A DNA stretch of 64,000 bases from an uncultured Bacteroidales bacterium (lineage in GTDB: Bacteria; Bacteroidota; Bacteroidia; Bacteroidales; P3). Below, in pieces: positions 24,918 to 34,049 of the stretch (positions are counted from its first letter, which is position 1; each line of letters opens with the position of its first letter). The stretch spans positions 157,089 to 221,088 of the forward strand of contig OMWJ01000001.1 of the NCBI GenBank assembly GCA_900314725.1. The letters run 5' to 3'. Under the pieces are notes generated by a model. That model was not told the origin of the DNA. It did not search any database and worked only from the letters and a program-made list of their open reading frames with translations. The translations under genes were made by a program, and so were the position numbers.

Positions 24918-25826
24918 ATGAGTGAAGCGACATATCATATACCTGTAATGCTTGAGCAAGCAATAGAGGGTCTAAATATAAATCCCAATGGAGTATATGT
25001 AGACTTGACTTTTGGCGGTGGAGGTCATTCAAGGGCAATTCTTGATAAACTTTCCAACGAGGGAGAGTTATATGCTTTTGATAAAGATGAAGACGCTATA
25101 CAAAATACTATCAATGACGAGCGTTTTTGTCTTATTCATGATGATTATTCCAATGTTTCCAAAAATCTCCGTTTGTACCGCAAAACAAAAGTAAATGGTA
25201 TTCTTGCGGATTTAGGTATTTCTTCACATCAGATTGACGAGGTTCTTAGAGGTTTTTCTATCAACAAGACGGCACCTTTGGATTTGAGAATGGATAGAAG
25301 AACTTCTTTAACTGCTGCTGATATTATCAACACCTATGACAAAGAACAACTAAAACAAATCTTTAAAGAGTATGCAGAAGTTTCCAATGCAGGTTTTCTT
25401 GCTGATAGAATAGTCAGACAAAGGGAGCAGAAGGCAATAGGAACAACAAGTGATTTGGTGGAAATAATGCGACCTTTGGCTCTTAAAGGCAGAGAAAATA
25501 AATACTTTGCTAAAGTCTTTCAAGCTCTACGAATAGAGGTTAATGACGAGATTAGAAATTTGGAGAAGATGCTTGCTCAATGTGAAGATTTATTGGTTAG
25601 TGGTGGTAGGTTGGTTGTTATTTCATACCATTCTTTAGAAGATAGGCTTGTTAAAAATGTCTTAAGAAGTGGAAACATAAAGGGAGAAATACAGAAGGAT
25701 TTCTTTGGTGCTGTGATTTCACCTTATAAAGTAATAACAAGAAAACCTTTGGAAGCTACAGCAGAGGAGCAGGAAAGAAATTCTCGCTCAAGGAGTGCTA
25801 AGATGAGAGTTGGAGAAAAGATATAA
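24918..25826 (+). CDS. rsmH: 16S rRNA (cytosine-1402-N4)-methyltransferase
   Basis: 302 residues from the ATG at 24918, chosen because AAAAGGA precedes it directly. A TTG at 24879 would add 13 residues. It methylates N4 of C1402 in 16S rRNA with SAM. Seen: HIPVMLEQAIEGL at the start, the SAM-binding DLTFGGGGHS, the family motif LADLGISSHQID, and the C-terminal VISYHSLEDRLVK. Second gene of the dcw cluster. Confidence 0.93.
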   Translation: MSEATYHIPVMLEQAIEGLNINPNGVYVDLTFGGGGHSRAILDKLSNEGELYAFDKDEDAIQNTINDERFCLIHDDYSNVSKNLRLYRKTKVNGILADLGISSHQIDEVLRGFSINKTAPLDLRMDRRTSLTAADIINTYDKEQLKQIFKEYAEVSNAGFLADRIVRQREQKAIGTTSDLVEIMRPLALKGRENKYFAKVFQALRIEVNDEIRNLEKMLAQCEDLLVSGGRLVVISYHSLEDRLVKNVLRSGNIKGEIQKDFFGAVISPYKVITRKPLEATAEEQERNSRSRSAKMRVGEKI

Positions 25827-25853
25827 AGTAATAAGAATTTAGGGATTAAGTAG

Positions 25854-26183
25854 ATGGCAAATATTTTTGATATAACAGGAGGAGCAATACAGAAGTTGAT
25901 AGGCAAACATGGTTTGTTTATATTCTACATTGTTGTTTTGCTTTTGCTTTATATCGGGTCAAGATATCGGACTGAGAAAGTAGTAAGAGATATTTTTAAT
26001 TTGTCTTCAGAGGTTGCAGAACAACAGAAGCGATATTTGAAAATCAAGACTTGGTATCAACAGACTACAAGTATGGGTAGAATAAATACCTATTTGGAAT
26101 CAACAGGTGTTGGCATTTCTAAGGAACCGATAAAAGATATTATTTTACTTAGTGAAGAGAAAGTAGAAAAGAGAAAAAAGTAA
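25854..26183 (+). CDS. ftsL: FtsL-like division protein
   Basis: 109 residues: a short cytoplasmic N-terminus, one transmembrane helix (about 22-38) and a periplasmic part with a predicted coiled coil (about 45-75). Sequence conservation of FtsL is low; the call rests on size, topology and its place between rsmH and ftsI, where FtsL belongs in nearly all dcw clusters. FtsL with FtsQ and FtsB activates septal wall synthesis by FtsW-FtsI. It lies 6 bp before ftsI. Confidence 0.8.
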   Translation: MANIFDITGGAIQKLIGKHGLFIFYIVVLLLLYIGSRYRTEKVVRDIFNLSSEVAEQQKRYLKIKTWYQQTTSMGRINTYLESTGVGISKEPIKDIILLSEEKVEKRKK

Positions 26184-26189
26184 CAGAAA

Positions 26190-28415
26190 ATGGGAAGAGA
26201 GAACAAAAATAGGGCAGTGCTTTTGGCTATTATCTTTATAGTGTTAATAGTCCCGTTTTTTGTTATTATTGGAAAAGTGATATACTTAGAAACGGCAGAG
26301 AATTCGTTTTGGGAAAATAGAGCTAAGGAATGGAATATATCAGAGCATAAAATAAATGCAAGACGAGGAGATATTTATTCCAAAGATAGTGAGACGGGAG
26401 AGTTATTATTGTTGGCAACTTCTTTAAGAAGCTATGATGTTTATTTAGATTTAGGTAAAGGGAAAATAAAAGAAAAAGGGGGAAGAAGTGTTGTGGATTG
26501 GATTGTTCCTCAAGATGTTTATGAAAAAGGGATTCATTCCTTGTGTGATAGTATGGCAAGAGTTTTTGGAGATAAAGCCTCAAAAGACTATCTTAAATAT
26601 TTTAAAGAGAATAGAAAGAAAGGAAACAGATATGTTCTTATAAAAAAGGATATAGATGAGGTATTATTAGAGAGAATTAAATATTGGCCGATATTAGGCA
26701 AACATAGAATACGCAAGCATAAAAACGGAAACGATACTATTTATTCTTTATCAAATGCAATTGCAACAGAACAACACTATAATAGAGTTTATCCATACGG
26801 AGATTTAGCCCGAAGAACTATAGGAGTACAAGGCATAGAACTTAAAGGGGAAAAAGGGAATAAAGTATTTTGTGATACTTGTTTTGATGGAATAGATGGT
26901 TATTATAGCAAAGTTCTTTCAGGGAAGCATGGATATAGATGGGAAAGAAGAATAAATCCTAATCAGTGGGTACCTATAGACAAAGAGCAGAAGATAAAGG
27001 TAGAAGATGGACAAGATGTTATTAGTACAATAGATGTTTCTTTGCAAGAATTGGCTCAAATGACTCTATTGAAATGCTTAGATAGCAACAAGGCGGAGAG
27101 GGGTACAGTGATACTTATGGAGACAAAAACAGGACATATAAAAGCTTTGGCTAACTATACTCTGCAAAAAGATGGTTCTTACAGGGAGATAGAAAATATA
27201 GGTGTAAGTTCTCGTTTTGAGCCAGGTTCTACTTTTAAGATTGTTACAGCGATGATGCTTTTGGATAAGGGATTAGCGGATACTTCTAACATTGTACCAA
27301 CAGGGTCTAAACATTATCCAAACACAATAAAAGACATAAAGGACGTAGGGAAAGTAAATCATGGAGATGTTTCTTTTACAAGAGCTTTGGAGATGTCTTC
27401 AAATGTAGGCATAAGTTCTTTAGTTTATGATATATATTGCAAGAACCACAAGAAGCGTTCGCAATTAAGAAAAGATCTTATGCAATACTTTAATTACAAT
27501 AAATTAGGCTTAGATTTAGCGTTGAGTGAGCCTGTTCCAAAGATACTTGAGACGGTGCAGTTAGATGACCTACTAAGAATGTCTTTTGGATATGTTACAG
27601 CGATGACACCACTACAAATGCTTACGTTTTACAATGCTATTGCTAATAATGGTGTAATGGTAAAACCAATGTTTGTATCTGCCATAGCAAAAGAGGGGAA
27701 GATAGTTGAAGAGATTAATCCAACAGTTATTAGCAAACAGATATGTAAACCTCAAACGCTGAAAAAAATTCAGGACGTGTTAAAGCGTGTTGTTCTTTAT
27801 GGAACAGGAAAAAGATTAAGGAATACTTCGTATGGTATTGCAGGAAAGAGTGGTACAGCAGAAATAGGCTATGATAAAAAAAGTCAAATTCTACAACATA
27901 GGGCTTCGTTTGTGGGATACTTTCCGGCAGAATCACCAGAGTATTCTTGTATTGTGGTAATATCTAAGCCACAAAAGGCATTGACTCATGGAGGAGATTT
28001 GGCAGCACCTGTGTTTAAGGAATTAAGCGATAGGGTTATTGGAACAAGTAAAGTTTCTTACGAACAAAAAGGAAGTCAAAAGAAAAAGGTAGCACCTACT
28101 TTACATTATGGTAATGCAGAAGACTATAAAGCCTTATGCAAAAATTTGGGAGTAAATGCTCCTTACACTTCTGCAAAATGGATTAGAGCTTCGTTAAGGG
28201 ATAGTATTGTAATATATAGAGAAGAAAAAGTGAATTCTAATATTATGCCTAATGTAACAGGTTTAAGTATAAAGGATGCTGTCTTTATGTTGGAAAATAT
28301 GGGTTTAAGAGTAAGTTTCTCTGGTTTTGGGAGGGTTGTTTCTCAAAGCATTCCCAAGGGACAGAGGTTTTCAAAAGGACAACAAGTTGTCTTGAAATTA
28401 GAGATTAGAGATTAG
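26190..28415 (+). CDS. ftsI: Septal peptidoglycan transpeptidase FtsI (PBP3) with PASTA domain
   Basis: 741 residues. N-terminal membrane anchor (about 9-30), PBP dimerisation domain (about 50-260), and transpeptidase domain with the active-site Ser347 in STFK (347-350), the SSN motif (near 408) and KSGT (553-556). A single C-terminal PASTA domain covers roughly 680-741 (IMPNVTGLSIKDAV). It cross-links septal peptidoglycan with FtsW. Catalytic motifs are complete. It lies 2 bp before murE. Confidence 0.93.
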   Translation: MGRENKNRAVLLAIIFIVLIVPFFVIIGKVIYLETAENSFWENRAKEWNISEHKINARRGDIYSKDSETGELLLLATSLRSYDVYLDLGKGKIKEKGGRSVVDWIVPQDVYEKGIHSLCDSMARVFGDKASKDYLKYFKENRKKGNRYVLIKKDIDEVLLERIKYWPILGKHRIRKHKNGNDTIYSLSNAIATEQHYNRVYPYGDLARRTIGVQGIELKGEKGNKVFCDTCFDGIDGYYSKVLSGKHGYRWERRINPNQWVPIDKEQKIKVEDGQDVISTIDVSLQELAQMTLLKCLDSNKAERGTVILMETKTGHIKALANYTLQKDGSYREIENIGVSSRFEPGSTFKIVTAMMLLDKGLADTSNIVPTGSKHYPNTIKDIKDVGKVNHGDVSFTRALEMSSNVGISSLVYDIYCKNHKKRSQLRKDLMQYFNYNKLGLDLALSEPVPKILETVQLDDLLRMSFGYVTAMTPLQMLTFYNAIANNGVMVKPMFVSAIAKEGKIVEEINPTVISKQICKPQTLKKIQDVLKRVVLYGTGKRLRNTSYGIAGKSGTAEIGYDKKSQILQHRASFVGYFPAESPEYSCIVVISKPQKALTHGGDLAAPVFKELSDRVIGTSKVSYEQKGSQKKKVAPTLHYGNAEDYKALCKNLGVNAPYTSAKWIRASLRDSIVIYREEKVNSNIMPNVTGLSIKDAVFMLENMGLRVSFSGFGRVVSQSIPKGQRFSKGQQVVLKLEIRD

Positions 28416-28417
28416 AG

Positions 28418-29878
28418 ATGATGAATTTAGAAAAAATATTACATAACGTTAAGATAGAAAAAGCATTCAACTTTAGAGATTTGGATGTGATGGGAATCGC
28501 TTTGGACTCAAGAAAAGTGCAAGAAGGTTTTATTTTTGTTGCTCAGAAAGGGGAGGAAACAGATGGACATAAGTTTATTGGCAAAGCCATAGAGAATGGA
28601 GCAAGAGCAATAGTTTTTGAAGAAGATTTAGATGAAACGGTTTTTGACAGTGACATTATATATATAAAGGTAAAAAAAACAACTTCTGCATTGGGGACAA
28701 TGGCAAGCAATTTCTACAATGACCCAACAAAGAAATTGAAACTTGTAGGCATAACGGGAACAAATGGGAAGACGACAACAGTAACGCTATTGTTTCGTTT
28801 GTTGCAGTCAATGGGAATAAGATGTGGCTTAATATCTACAATAGAAAATAGAATAAATGATACAGTGATACCTACAGAAAGAACAACACCGGATGTTCTT
28901 ACTCTTCATTCTTTATTAGCACAGATGGTAGAAGAAAAATGTGAATATGCTTTTATGGAAGTATCTTCGCATGCAGTGGTGCAACAACGTATTGCAGGTT
29001 TATCTTTTGCTGGTGCCGTATTTTCAAATATAACATTAGATCACTTAGATTATCACAAGACTTTCAGCAACTATATTAAGGCTAAGAAGAAATTTTTTGA
29101 TGATTTGCCTTCTAAGGCTTTTGCTCTAAGTAATATTGATGACAAAAATGGTAAGGTTATGCTTCAAAACACTAAAGCAAAGAAGTATTACTATTCGTTA
29201 AGCAATGCTTCGGCTGACTTTAGAGCAAAGGTTTTAGATAACTCTTTTGAGGGATTAGATATTGAACTTAACGGGAAAGAGATTTATTCTCCTTTAATAG
29301 GCAAGTTCAATGCTTACAATTTATTGGCGATATATTCAGTGGCTATTTTGTTGGGGTTGAATAAAGAAGAAGTGTTAGTAAATCTGTCTGCTATGAAATC
29401 AGCTCCAGGACGTTTTGATTGTTATAGACTTTCTACAGGAGCCGTTGCTATAGTGGATTATGCTCATACGCCAGACGCATTAGAAAATGTTTTAAAAACA
29501 ATAAATGAAATAAATACAAGGAACAAAGGAAAGATATTCTGTGTCGTAGGATGTGGAGGAGATAGAGATAAAAGCAAAAGACCTATCATGGCAAGCATAG
29601 GTCAGAAATATGCTAATGTGCTTGTGATTACAGCGGATAATCCTCGTACTGAAAAAATAGAGGATATTATAGAAGATATGAAGCAAGGGCTAAAGAAAGA
29701 TAAGCCAGGAAAACAGCATTTCTGTATTCCTGATAGGAGAGAGGCAATAAAACTAGCTTGTACCTTATCACAAAAAAATGATATAGTACTTGTGGCCGGT
29801 AAAGGACATGAAACTTATCAGGAAATAGAAAATAAAAAACATCATTTTGATGATAAAGAAGAGGTTTTGAAGTATTGA
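28418..29878 (+). CDS. murE: UDP-MurNAc-tripeptide synthetase, meso-DAP type
   Basis: 486 residues. It adds the third amino acid to UDP-MurNAc-L-Ala-D-Glu with ATP. The P-loop GTNGKTT is at 114-120. The DNPR motif at 407-410 marks a meso-diaminopimelate-adding enzyme rather than a lysine-adding one. All three Mur-ligase domains are intact, so the cell must have a source of the dipeptide precursor even though the adjacent murD is reduced. A second in-frame ATG directly follows the first. Confidence 0.95.
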   Translation: MMNLEKILHNVKIEKAFNFRDLDVMGIALDSRKVQEGFIFVAQKGEETDGHKFIGKAIENGARAIVFEEDLDETVFDSDIIYIKVKKTTSALGTMASNFYNDPTKKLKLVGITGTNGKTTTVTLLFRLLQSMGIRCGLISTIENRINDTVIPTERTTPDVLTLHSLLAQMVEEKCEYAFMEVSSHAVVQQRIAGLSFAGAVFSNITLDHLDYHKTFSNYIKAKKKFFDDLPSKAFALSNIDDKNGKVMLQNTKAKKYYYSLSNASADFRAKVLDNSFEGLDIELNGKEIYSPLIGKFNAYNLLAIYSVAILLGLNKEEVLVNLSAMKSAPGRFDCYRLSTGAVAIVDYAHTPDALENVLKTINEINTRNKGKIFCVVGCGGDRDKSKRPIMASIGQKYANVLVITADNPRTEKIEDIIEDMKQGLKKDKPGKQHFCIPDRREAIKLACTLSQKNDIVLVAGKGHETYQEIENKKHHFDDKEEVLKY

Positions 29879-29901
29879 TAAATTTAAAAAAAAGATAGAA
29901 A

Positions 29902-31155
29902 ATGTTATATTATTTATTTAATTATTTGCATGAAGAGTTTGGTTTGCCAGGAGCAGGAGTGTTTCAATACATTTCATTTCGGGCGGCAGCAGCAATTATT
30001 CTCTCATTGCTGATTACTATTGTTTTTGGAGGAAAACTTATTGCTTTCTTAAAGAAAAAACAAGTGGGAGAAACTGTTAGAGACTTGGGGCTTACAGGAC
30101 AAAAAGAAAAAGAAGGTACTCCAACAATGGGAGGATTGATAATCCTTGCTGCTATCTTAATACCTGTTCTTTTGTTTGCTAAATTGGATAACATCTATGT
30201 AATAATAATGTTGATAACTACCGTTTGGCTTGGTGCTTTGGGCTTTCGTGATGACTATATTAAGGTTTTTAAAAAGAATAAGGCAGGGATGCGTCCAAGA
30301 ACGAAGATTATAGGTCAGGTTATGCTTGGAGTTTTAGTAGGAAGTTTAATGTTCTTCTCTCCAGATATAAAAATACAAGAAAAACAAGAAGTAGAAGCAT
30401 ATTCACAAACTCATAATTTGCAAGTATCTTCTACATACGAGAAAGCAAAACAACAATTTTCAAAAGAATCTTCTCATAGTACTAAAACAACGATACCGTT
30501 TTTTAAAGGGCATGAATTTGATTATGCAAAATTGATAAAATTTATTGGCAAAGATTACAAAGACTTTGCTTGGCTTATCTTTATTCCTATTGTTATACTT
30601 ATCATAACAGCAGTCAGCAATGGAGCTAATCTTACTGACGGAATAGATGGACTTGCAACAGGAACATCTGCCATAGTAGGTTCTACGCTTGCCCTTTTAG
30701 CGTGGGTAAGTGGTAATATTATTTTTGCGAACTACCTTAATATAATGTATATTCCTAACATTGGAGAATTAACAATATTTATCGCTGCCTTTGTAGGAGC
30801 AACAGCAGGATTTCTTTGGTATAACACTTACCCAGCGCAAGTATTTATGGGTGATACAGGTTCTTTAACCATAGGTGGAATTATAGCCGTGTTTGCAATA
30901 CTTATCAGGAAAGAATGGTTACTTGTTTTGCTTTGTGGAATATTTCTTATAGAAAGTGTAAGTGTTATGTTGCAAGTGTCATACTTTAAATACACCAAAC
31001 GCAAAACAGGAGAAGGGAAACGTATTTTTCTTATGACACCAATACATCATCATTTTCAAAAGCGAGGTTGGCATGAAGCGAAAATAGTACAACGCTTCTT
31101 CCTCATATCAATAATTCTTGCAGTTACAACAATAATAACCTTAAAACTAAGATAA
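29902..31155 (+). CDS. mraY: Phospho-MurNAc-pentapeptide transferase
   Basis: 417 residues with about ten transmembrane segments. It moves phospho-MurNAc-pentapeptide to undecaprenyl phosphate to make lipid I. Catalytic motifs are present: RDDYIK near residue 115, NLTDGIDGL near 250, FMGDTGSL near 315 and the MTPIHHHFQ loop near 378. An insertion of about 60 residues after the fourth helix ([11 protein letters not shown]...) is typical of longer Bacteroidetes MraY. It ends 4 bp before the murD remnant. Confidence 0.95.
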   Translation: MLYYLFNYLHEEFGLPGAGVFQYISFRAAAAIILSLLITIVFGGKLIAFLKKKQVGETVRDLGLTGQKEKEGTPTMGGLIILAAILIPVLLFAKLDNIYVIIMLITTVWLGALGFRDDYIKVFKKNKAGMRPRTKIIGQVMLGVLVGSLMFFSPDIKIQEKQEVEAYSQTHNLQVSSTYEKAKQQFSKESSHSTKTTIPFFKGHEFDYAKLIKFIGKDYKDFAWLIFIPIVILIITAVSNGANLTDGIDGLATGTSAIVGSTLALLAWVSGNIIFANYLNIMYIPNIGELTIFIAAFVGATAGFLWYNTYPAQVFMGDTGSLTIGGIIAVFAILIRKEWLLVLLCGIFLIESVSVMLQVSYFKYTKRKTGEGKRIFLMTPIHHHFQKRGWHEAKIVQRFFLISIILAVTTIITLKLR

Positions 31156-31159
31156 ACGT

Positions 31160-31696
31160 ATGTCAGTAGAAGATCTTATATCACCAGTAGCAAATCAAAC
31201 TTCATGGACCGAAAAAGCTTATCAAAATATTTACAAGATGCGTTCCAAAGCCTTGATGAATATGTTTGTGCGTCAAAGCACACAACATAAACATCAACAT
31301 GTTGCAACCATAGGAGGCATTTCTTTTTTTGATGATGCTTTTGCTCTTTCGCCAAATGCTACTTGGTTCACTTTTTATCAAAGCACTACTTCTGTTATTT
31401 GGATACTTGAAAATCTTAATACTTCTTCAATAGACTTTACCGAACAATTAGATGTCATAAAAGACAAAGTAAAACAGATTGTCTTTATAGATGATTCTAA
31501 CAACAATGAAGTGATGATAGCTCAACTTAAAAAAGTAGTTAATGTCGTTGTTGTTAAAGATATGCATTCTGCAGTTGAGTTAGCTTATCATCTTGCAGCC
31601 AAAGAGAGTTCAGTTATCTACTCTCCTGCAAGTGGGACAATAGAACAAGCTCAGCAAAGGGCAGAAGAATTTATTCAACAAGTATATTCATTATAA
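31160..31696 (+). CDS. MurD C-terminal-domain-only protein
   Basis: 178 residues where a roughly 440-residue MurD (D-glutamate ligase) is expected. From about residue 45 it follows the MurD C-terminal domain: VATIGGISFFDD at the usual NDSKATN position, a WILEN strand for ILGGKDKG, VKQIVFID for the next strand, DMHSAVELAYHLA for the helix before the final loop, and YSPASG for LSPxxAS. The consensus Lys, Thr and Asn of NDSKATN and the GGKDKG loop are lost. The N-terminal UDP-binding and the central ATPase domain with its P-loop are absent. The frame is open, and mraY stops only 4 bp upstream, so this is a clean reduction and not a decaying frame. It cannot be a ligase by itself. A scaffold or regulatory role is possible but unproven. 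Confidence 0.7.
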   Translation: MSVEDLISPVANQTSWTEKAYQNIYKMRSKALMNMFVRQSTQHKHQHVATIGGISFFDDAFALSPNATWFTFYQSTTSVIWILENLNTSSIDFTEQLDVIKDKVKQIVFIDDSNNNEVMIAQLKKVVNVVVVKDMHSAVELAYHLAAKESSVIYSPASGTIEQAQQRAEEFIQQVYSL

Positions 31697-31702
31697 TGAT
31701 AG

Positions 31703-32914
31703 ATGAAAACAATAAACGAGAAGTATAGATTGAAAGGAGATAAGGTGATTTGGGCGGTGTATATCGTCTTTATAATCATCTCGTTGATGTGGGTGTTTTC
31801 TTCTATGGGCAAAACTGTCTATGAAAAGCAAGGAGGGAATATTACTCTTATGCTTTCTAAGCATTTCTTCTTACTTTTGTCGGGTTTTGCCTTGTGTTAC
31901 ATCTCACACCTTATTAACTACGTAAATTATTCTCGTATCTCCAAACCCGCTCTTTACTTTTCGTTTATCTTGCTTATTTTTACTCTACTCTATGGTTTTG
32001 TTTTTACAGATTCCAAAGCAGCTTCGCGATGGATTTCAATACCTCTGCTTGGGCAATTCCAACCTTCTGAAATTGTAAAATACATTATTATAATATATAC
32101 TTCTACTTTCCTCGCCAATAACGCTAAAACTATAAAAGATAAGCAGACATTCATAAATATCGTTACTCCTATCATTCTTATTTGTGGACTTATCTTTCCA
32201 GAGAACTTTTCTACTGCGGCGTTGATAGGTTTGGTGTGTTATATTCTTCTTCTTGTTGGAGGAATAAATAGAAGATATTATTTCACAAGTATTGTTGTTC
32301 TTTTTGTCGCTCTTGGTTTATTTATGCTTGTTTCTTCAAAGGTTGAAATGTTTCGTTCATCCACGTGGTCAAATCGTATAGAAGAGTTCCGTAATCCAGA
32401 TAAAATGGAGATAAACCAAACAAATATAGCCCTTATGGCAATTTCTACGGGAGGAATAACAGGAAAGTTTATTGGCAATACTGAGCATGCACGTTTTCTT
32501 TCAGAATCTCATAATGATTTTATCTTTGCTATAATTCTTGAAGAAGGGGGATTATGGATGTGTCTTATTACAGTAACATTATATATAGTGTTATTATTCC
32601 GTATGCTTCGTATTTCCAAGAATGCGAAAGGTGATTTTGGAGCCTTACTTGCTTTGGGCATAGCATTAGTATTCACTCTGCAGACAATAATTAATATGAT
32701 GGTGGCCACGAATCTTATGCCTGTAACAGGACAAACTCTTCCGTTTATCTCTTATGGAGGTACATCATTTTGGTTTTCTTCTTTTGCTTTGGGCATAGTG
32801 TTAAATATTTCTCGAAAAGAAAATCAGAATAATAGCAAATTGTCAATGAGCGAGGAAGAAGAAATTGTCAATGAGGATTTGGAAATGAATAATGAGGAAT
32901 TAGAAAAAGAATAA
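31703..32914 (+). CDS. ftsW: FtsW, septal peptidoglycan glycosyltransferase (SEDS family)
   Basis: 403 residues with about ten transmembrane segments. It polymerises lipid II glycan strands at the septum with FtsI. Seen: the FQPSEIVKY motif (about residue 115), and the C-terminal NLMPVTGQTLPFISYGGTS signature. The cytoplasmic tail is Glu/Asn-rich. It begins 6 bp after the murD remnant and ends 17 bp before murG. Confidence 0.94.
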   Translation: MKTINEKYRLKGDKVIWAVYIVFIIISLMWVFSSMGKTVYEKQGGNITLMLSKHFFLLLSGFALCYISHLINYVNYSRISKPALYFSFILLIFTLLYGFVFTDSKAASRWISIPLLGQFQPSEIVKYIIIIYTSTFLANNAKTIKDKQTFINIVTPIILICGLIFPENFSTAALIGLVCYILLLVGGINRRYYFTSIVVLFVALGLFMLVSSKVEMFRSSTWSNRIEEFRNPDKMEINQTNIALMAISTGGITGKFIGNTEHARFLSESHNDFIFAIILEEGGLWMCLITVTLYIVLLFRMLRISKNAKGDFGALLALGIALVFTLQTIINMMVATNLMPVTGQTLPFISYGGTSFWFSSFALGIVLNISRKENQNNSKLSMSEEEEIVNEDLEMNNEELEKE

Positions 32915-32931
32915 TTACAAAACAAATAAAT

Positions 32932-34044
32932 ATGAAAGTAATAATCAGTGGAGGCGGAACAGGAGGACATATTTTCCCAGCCGTAGCAATAGCCAAGTGT
33001 TTGCAAGGCAAATACCCAGAATGCAAAATACTTTTCATTGGAGCTTTAGGTAAGATGGAGATGCAAAAAGTACCAGCAGAGGGTTTTGATATTGTAGGCT
33101 TGAATATTGTCGGATTTCAACGCAGACATTTACTTAAAAATCTTACTCTCCCTTTTAAGATGTATTCTTGTTCTAAGAAAGCAAGAAAGATTCTTAAGGA
33201 CTTTTCTCCTGATGTTGTTATTGGAGTAGGAGGATATGCCTCATGGGCAACTCTTTCCCAAGCACAAAAGTTAGGTATTCCAACTCTTTTACAAGAACAA
33301 AACTCTTTTGCAGGAAAAAGTAATCAGATTCTTTCTAAACGGGCAGATATCATTTGTACTGCTTATGATGATATGCAACGTTTTTTCCCTAAAGAGAAGA
33401 TAGTGAAAACAGGGAATCCTGTGAGAAAAAATATTTCTACACTTAAAGAAAACCTTGTTTCTCTTAGACATCAAGCTTTAGAACACTATTCTTTTACTCC
33501 TGAAAAACGGACAGTCCTTGTTGTCGGTGGTTCTCTTGGAGCAAGAACAATCAATGACAGTGTACAAGCTTCTTTACAATATTTTATTGATAAGGATATA
33601 CAACTTCTTTGGCAGACAGGTAAGTTTTATTATCAAAGCATACTCTCCAGTCTTGATGAGAAAATTGCTAAACATCCTAACATACGTATTACGGAGTTTA
33701 TTAAGGATATGCCTCTTGCTTATTCGCTTGCCGATGTCATTATTTCGCGTGCAGGAGCTTTGAGTATTAGTGAACTGTGTCAAGTAGGAAAACCGACTAT
33801 TCTTGTTCCATCACCAAATGTAGCTGAAGACCATCAAAGGAAAAATGCTATGGCTCTTACTTCACACAATGCTGCAATTATGGTACTTGATAAAGACTTG
33901 CAAAATTCTTTTGTTTCTACTCTTTCTTCAGTTTTAGAAGATGAAGACTTACGAGAGACTTTAAGTCAAAATATATCTAAACTTGCTATTTTTGATAGTG
34001 ATGAACAGATTGTTGAACGTGTCGTTAGTTTAATTAGAAAGTAG
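32932..34044 (+). CDS. murG: Lipid II synthase, GlcNAc transferase MurG
   Basis: 370 residues. A GT28 enzyme that transfers GlcNAc from UDP-GlcNAc to lipid I on the inner membrane face. The N-terminal glycine-rich loop GGGTGGHIFPA is at 7-17, with GVGGYASW near 101 and LLQEQN near 119. The donor-binding domain has VVGGSLGARTIN near 199 and the SRAGALSISEL segment near 266. Complete and typical in length. It lies 5 bp before murC. Confidence 0.95.
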   Translation: MKVIISGGGTGGHIFPAVAIAKCLQGKYPECKILFIGALGKMEMQKVPAEGFDIVGLNIVGFQRRHLLKNLTLPFKMYSCSKKARKILKDFSPDVVIGVGGYASWATLSQAQKLGIPTLLQEQNSFAGKSNQILSKRADIICTAYDDMQRFFPKEKIVKTGNPVRKNISTLKENLVSLRHQALEHYSFTPEKRTVLVVGGSLGARTINDSVQASLQYFIDKDIQLLWQTGKFYYQSILSSLDEKIAKHPNIRITEFIKDMPLAYSLADVIISRAGALSISELCQVGKPTILVPSPNVAEDHQRKNAMALTSHNAAIMVLDKDLQNSFVSTLSSVLEDEDLRETLSQNISKLAIFDSDEQIVERVVSLIRK

Positions 34045-34049
34045 TAATT

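Noticed and set aside
31140..31160. Frameshifted remains of the missing murD N-terminal domains
   Set aside because: Only 4 bp separate the mraY stop from the short gene, so no remnant sequence exists at this site.
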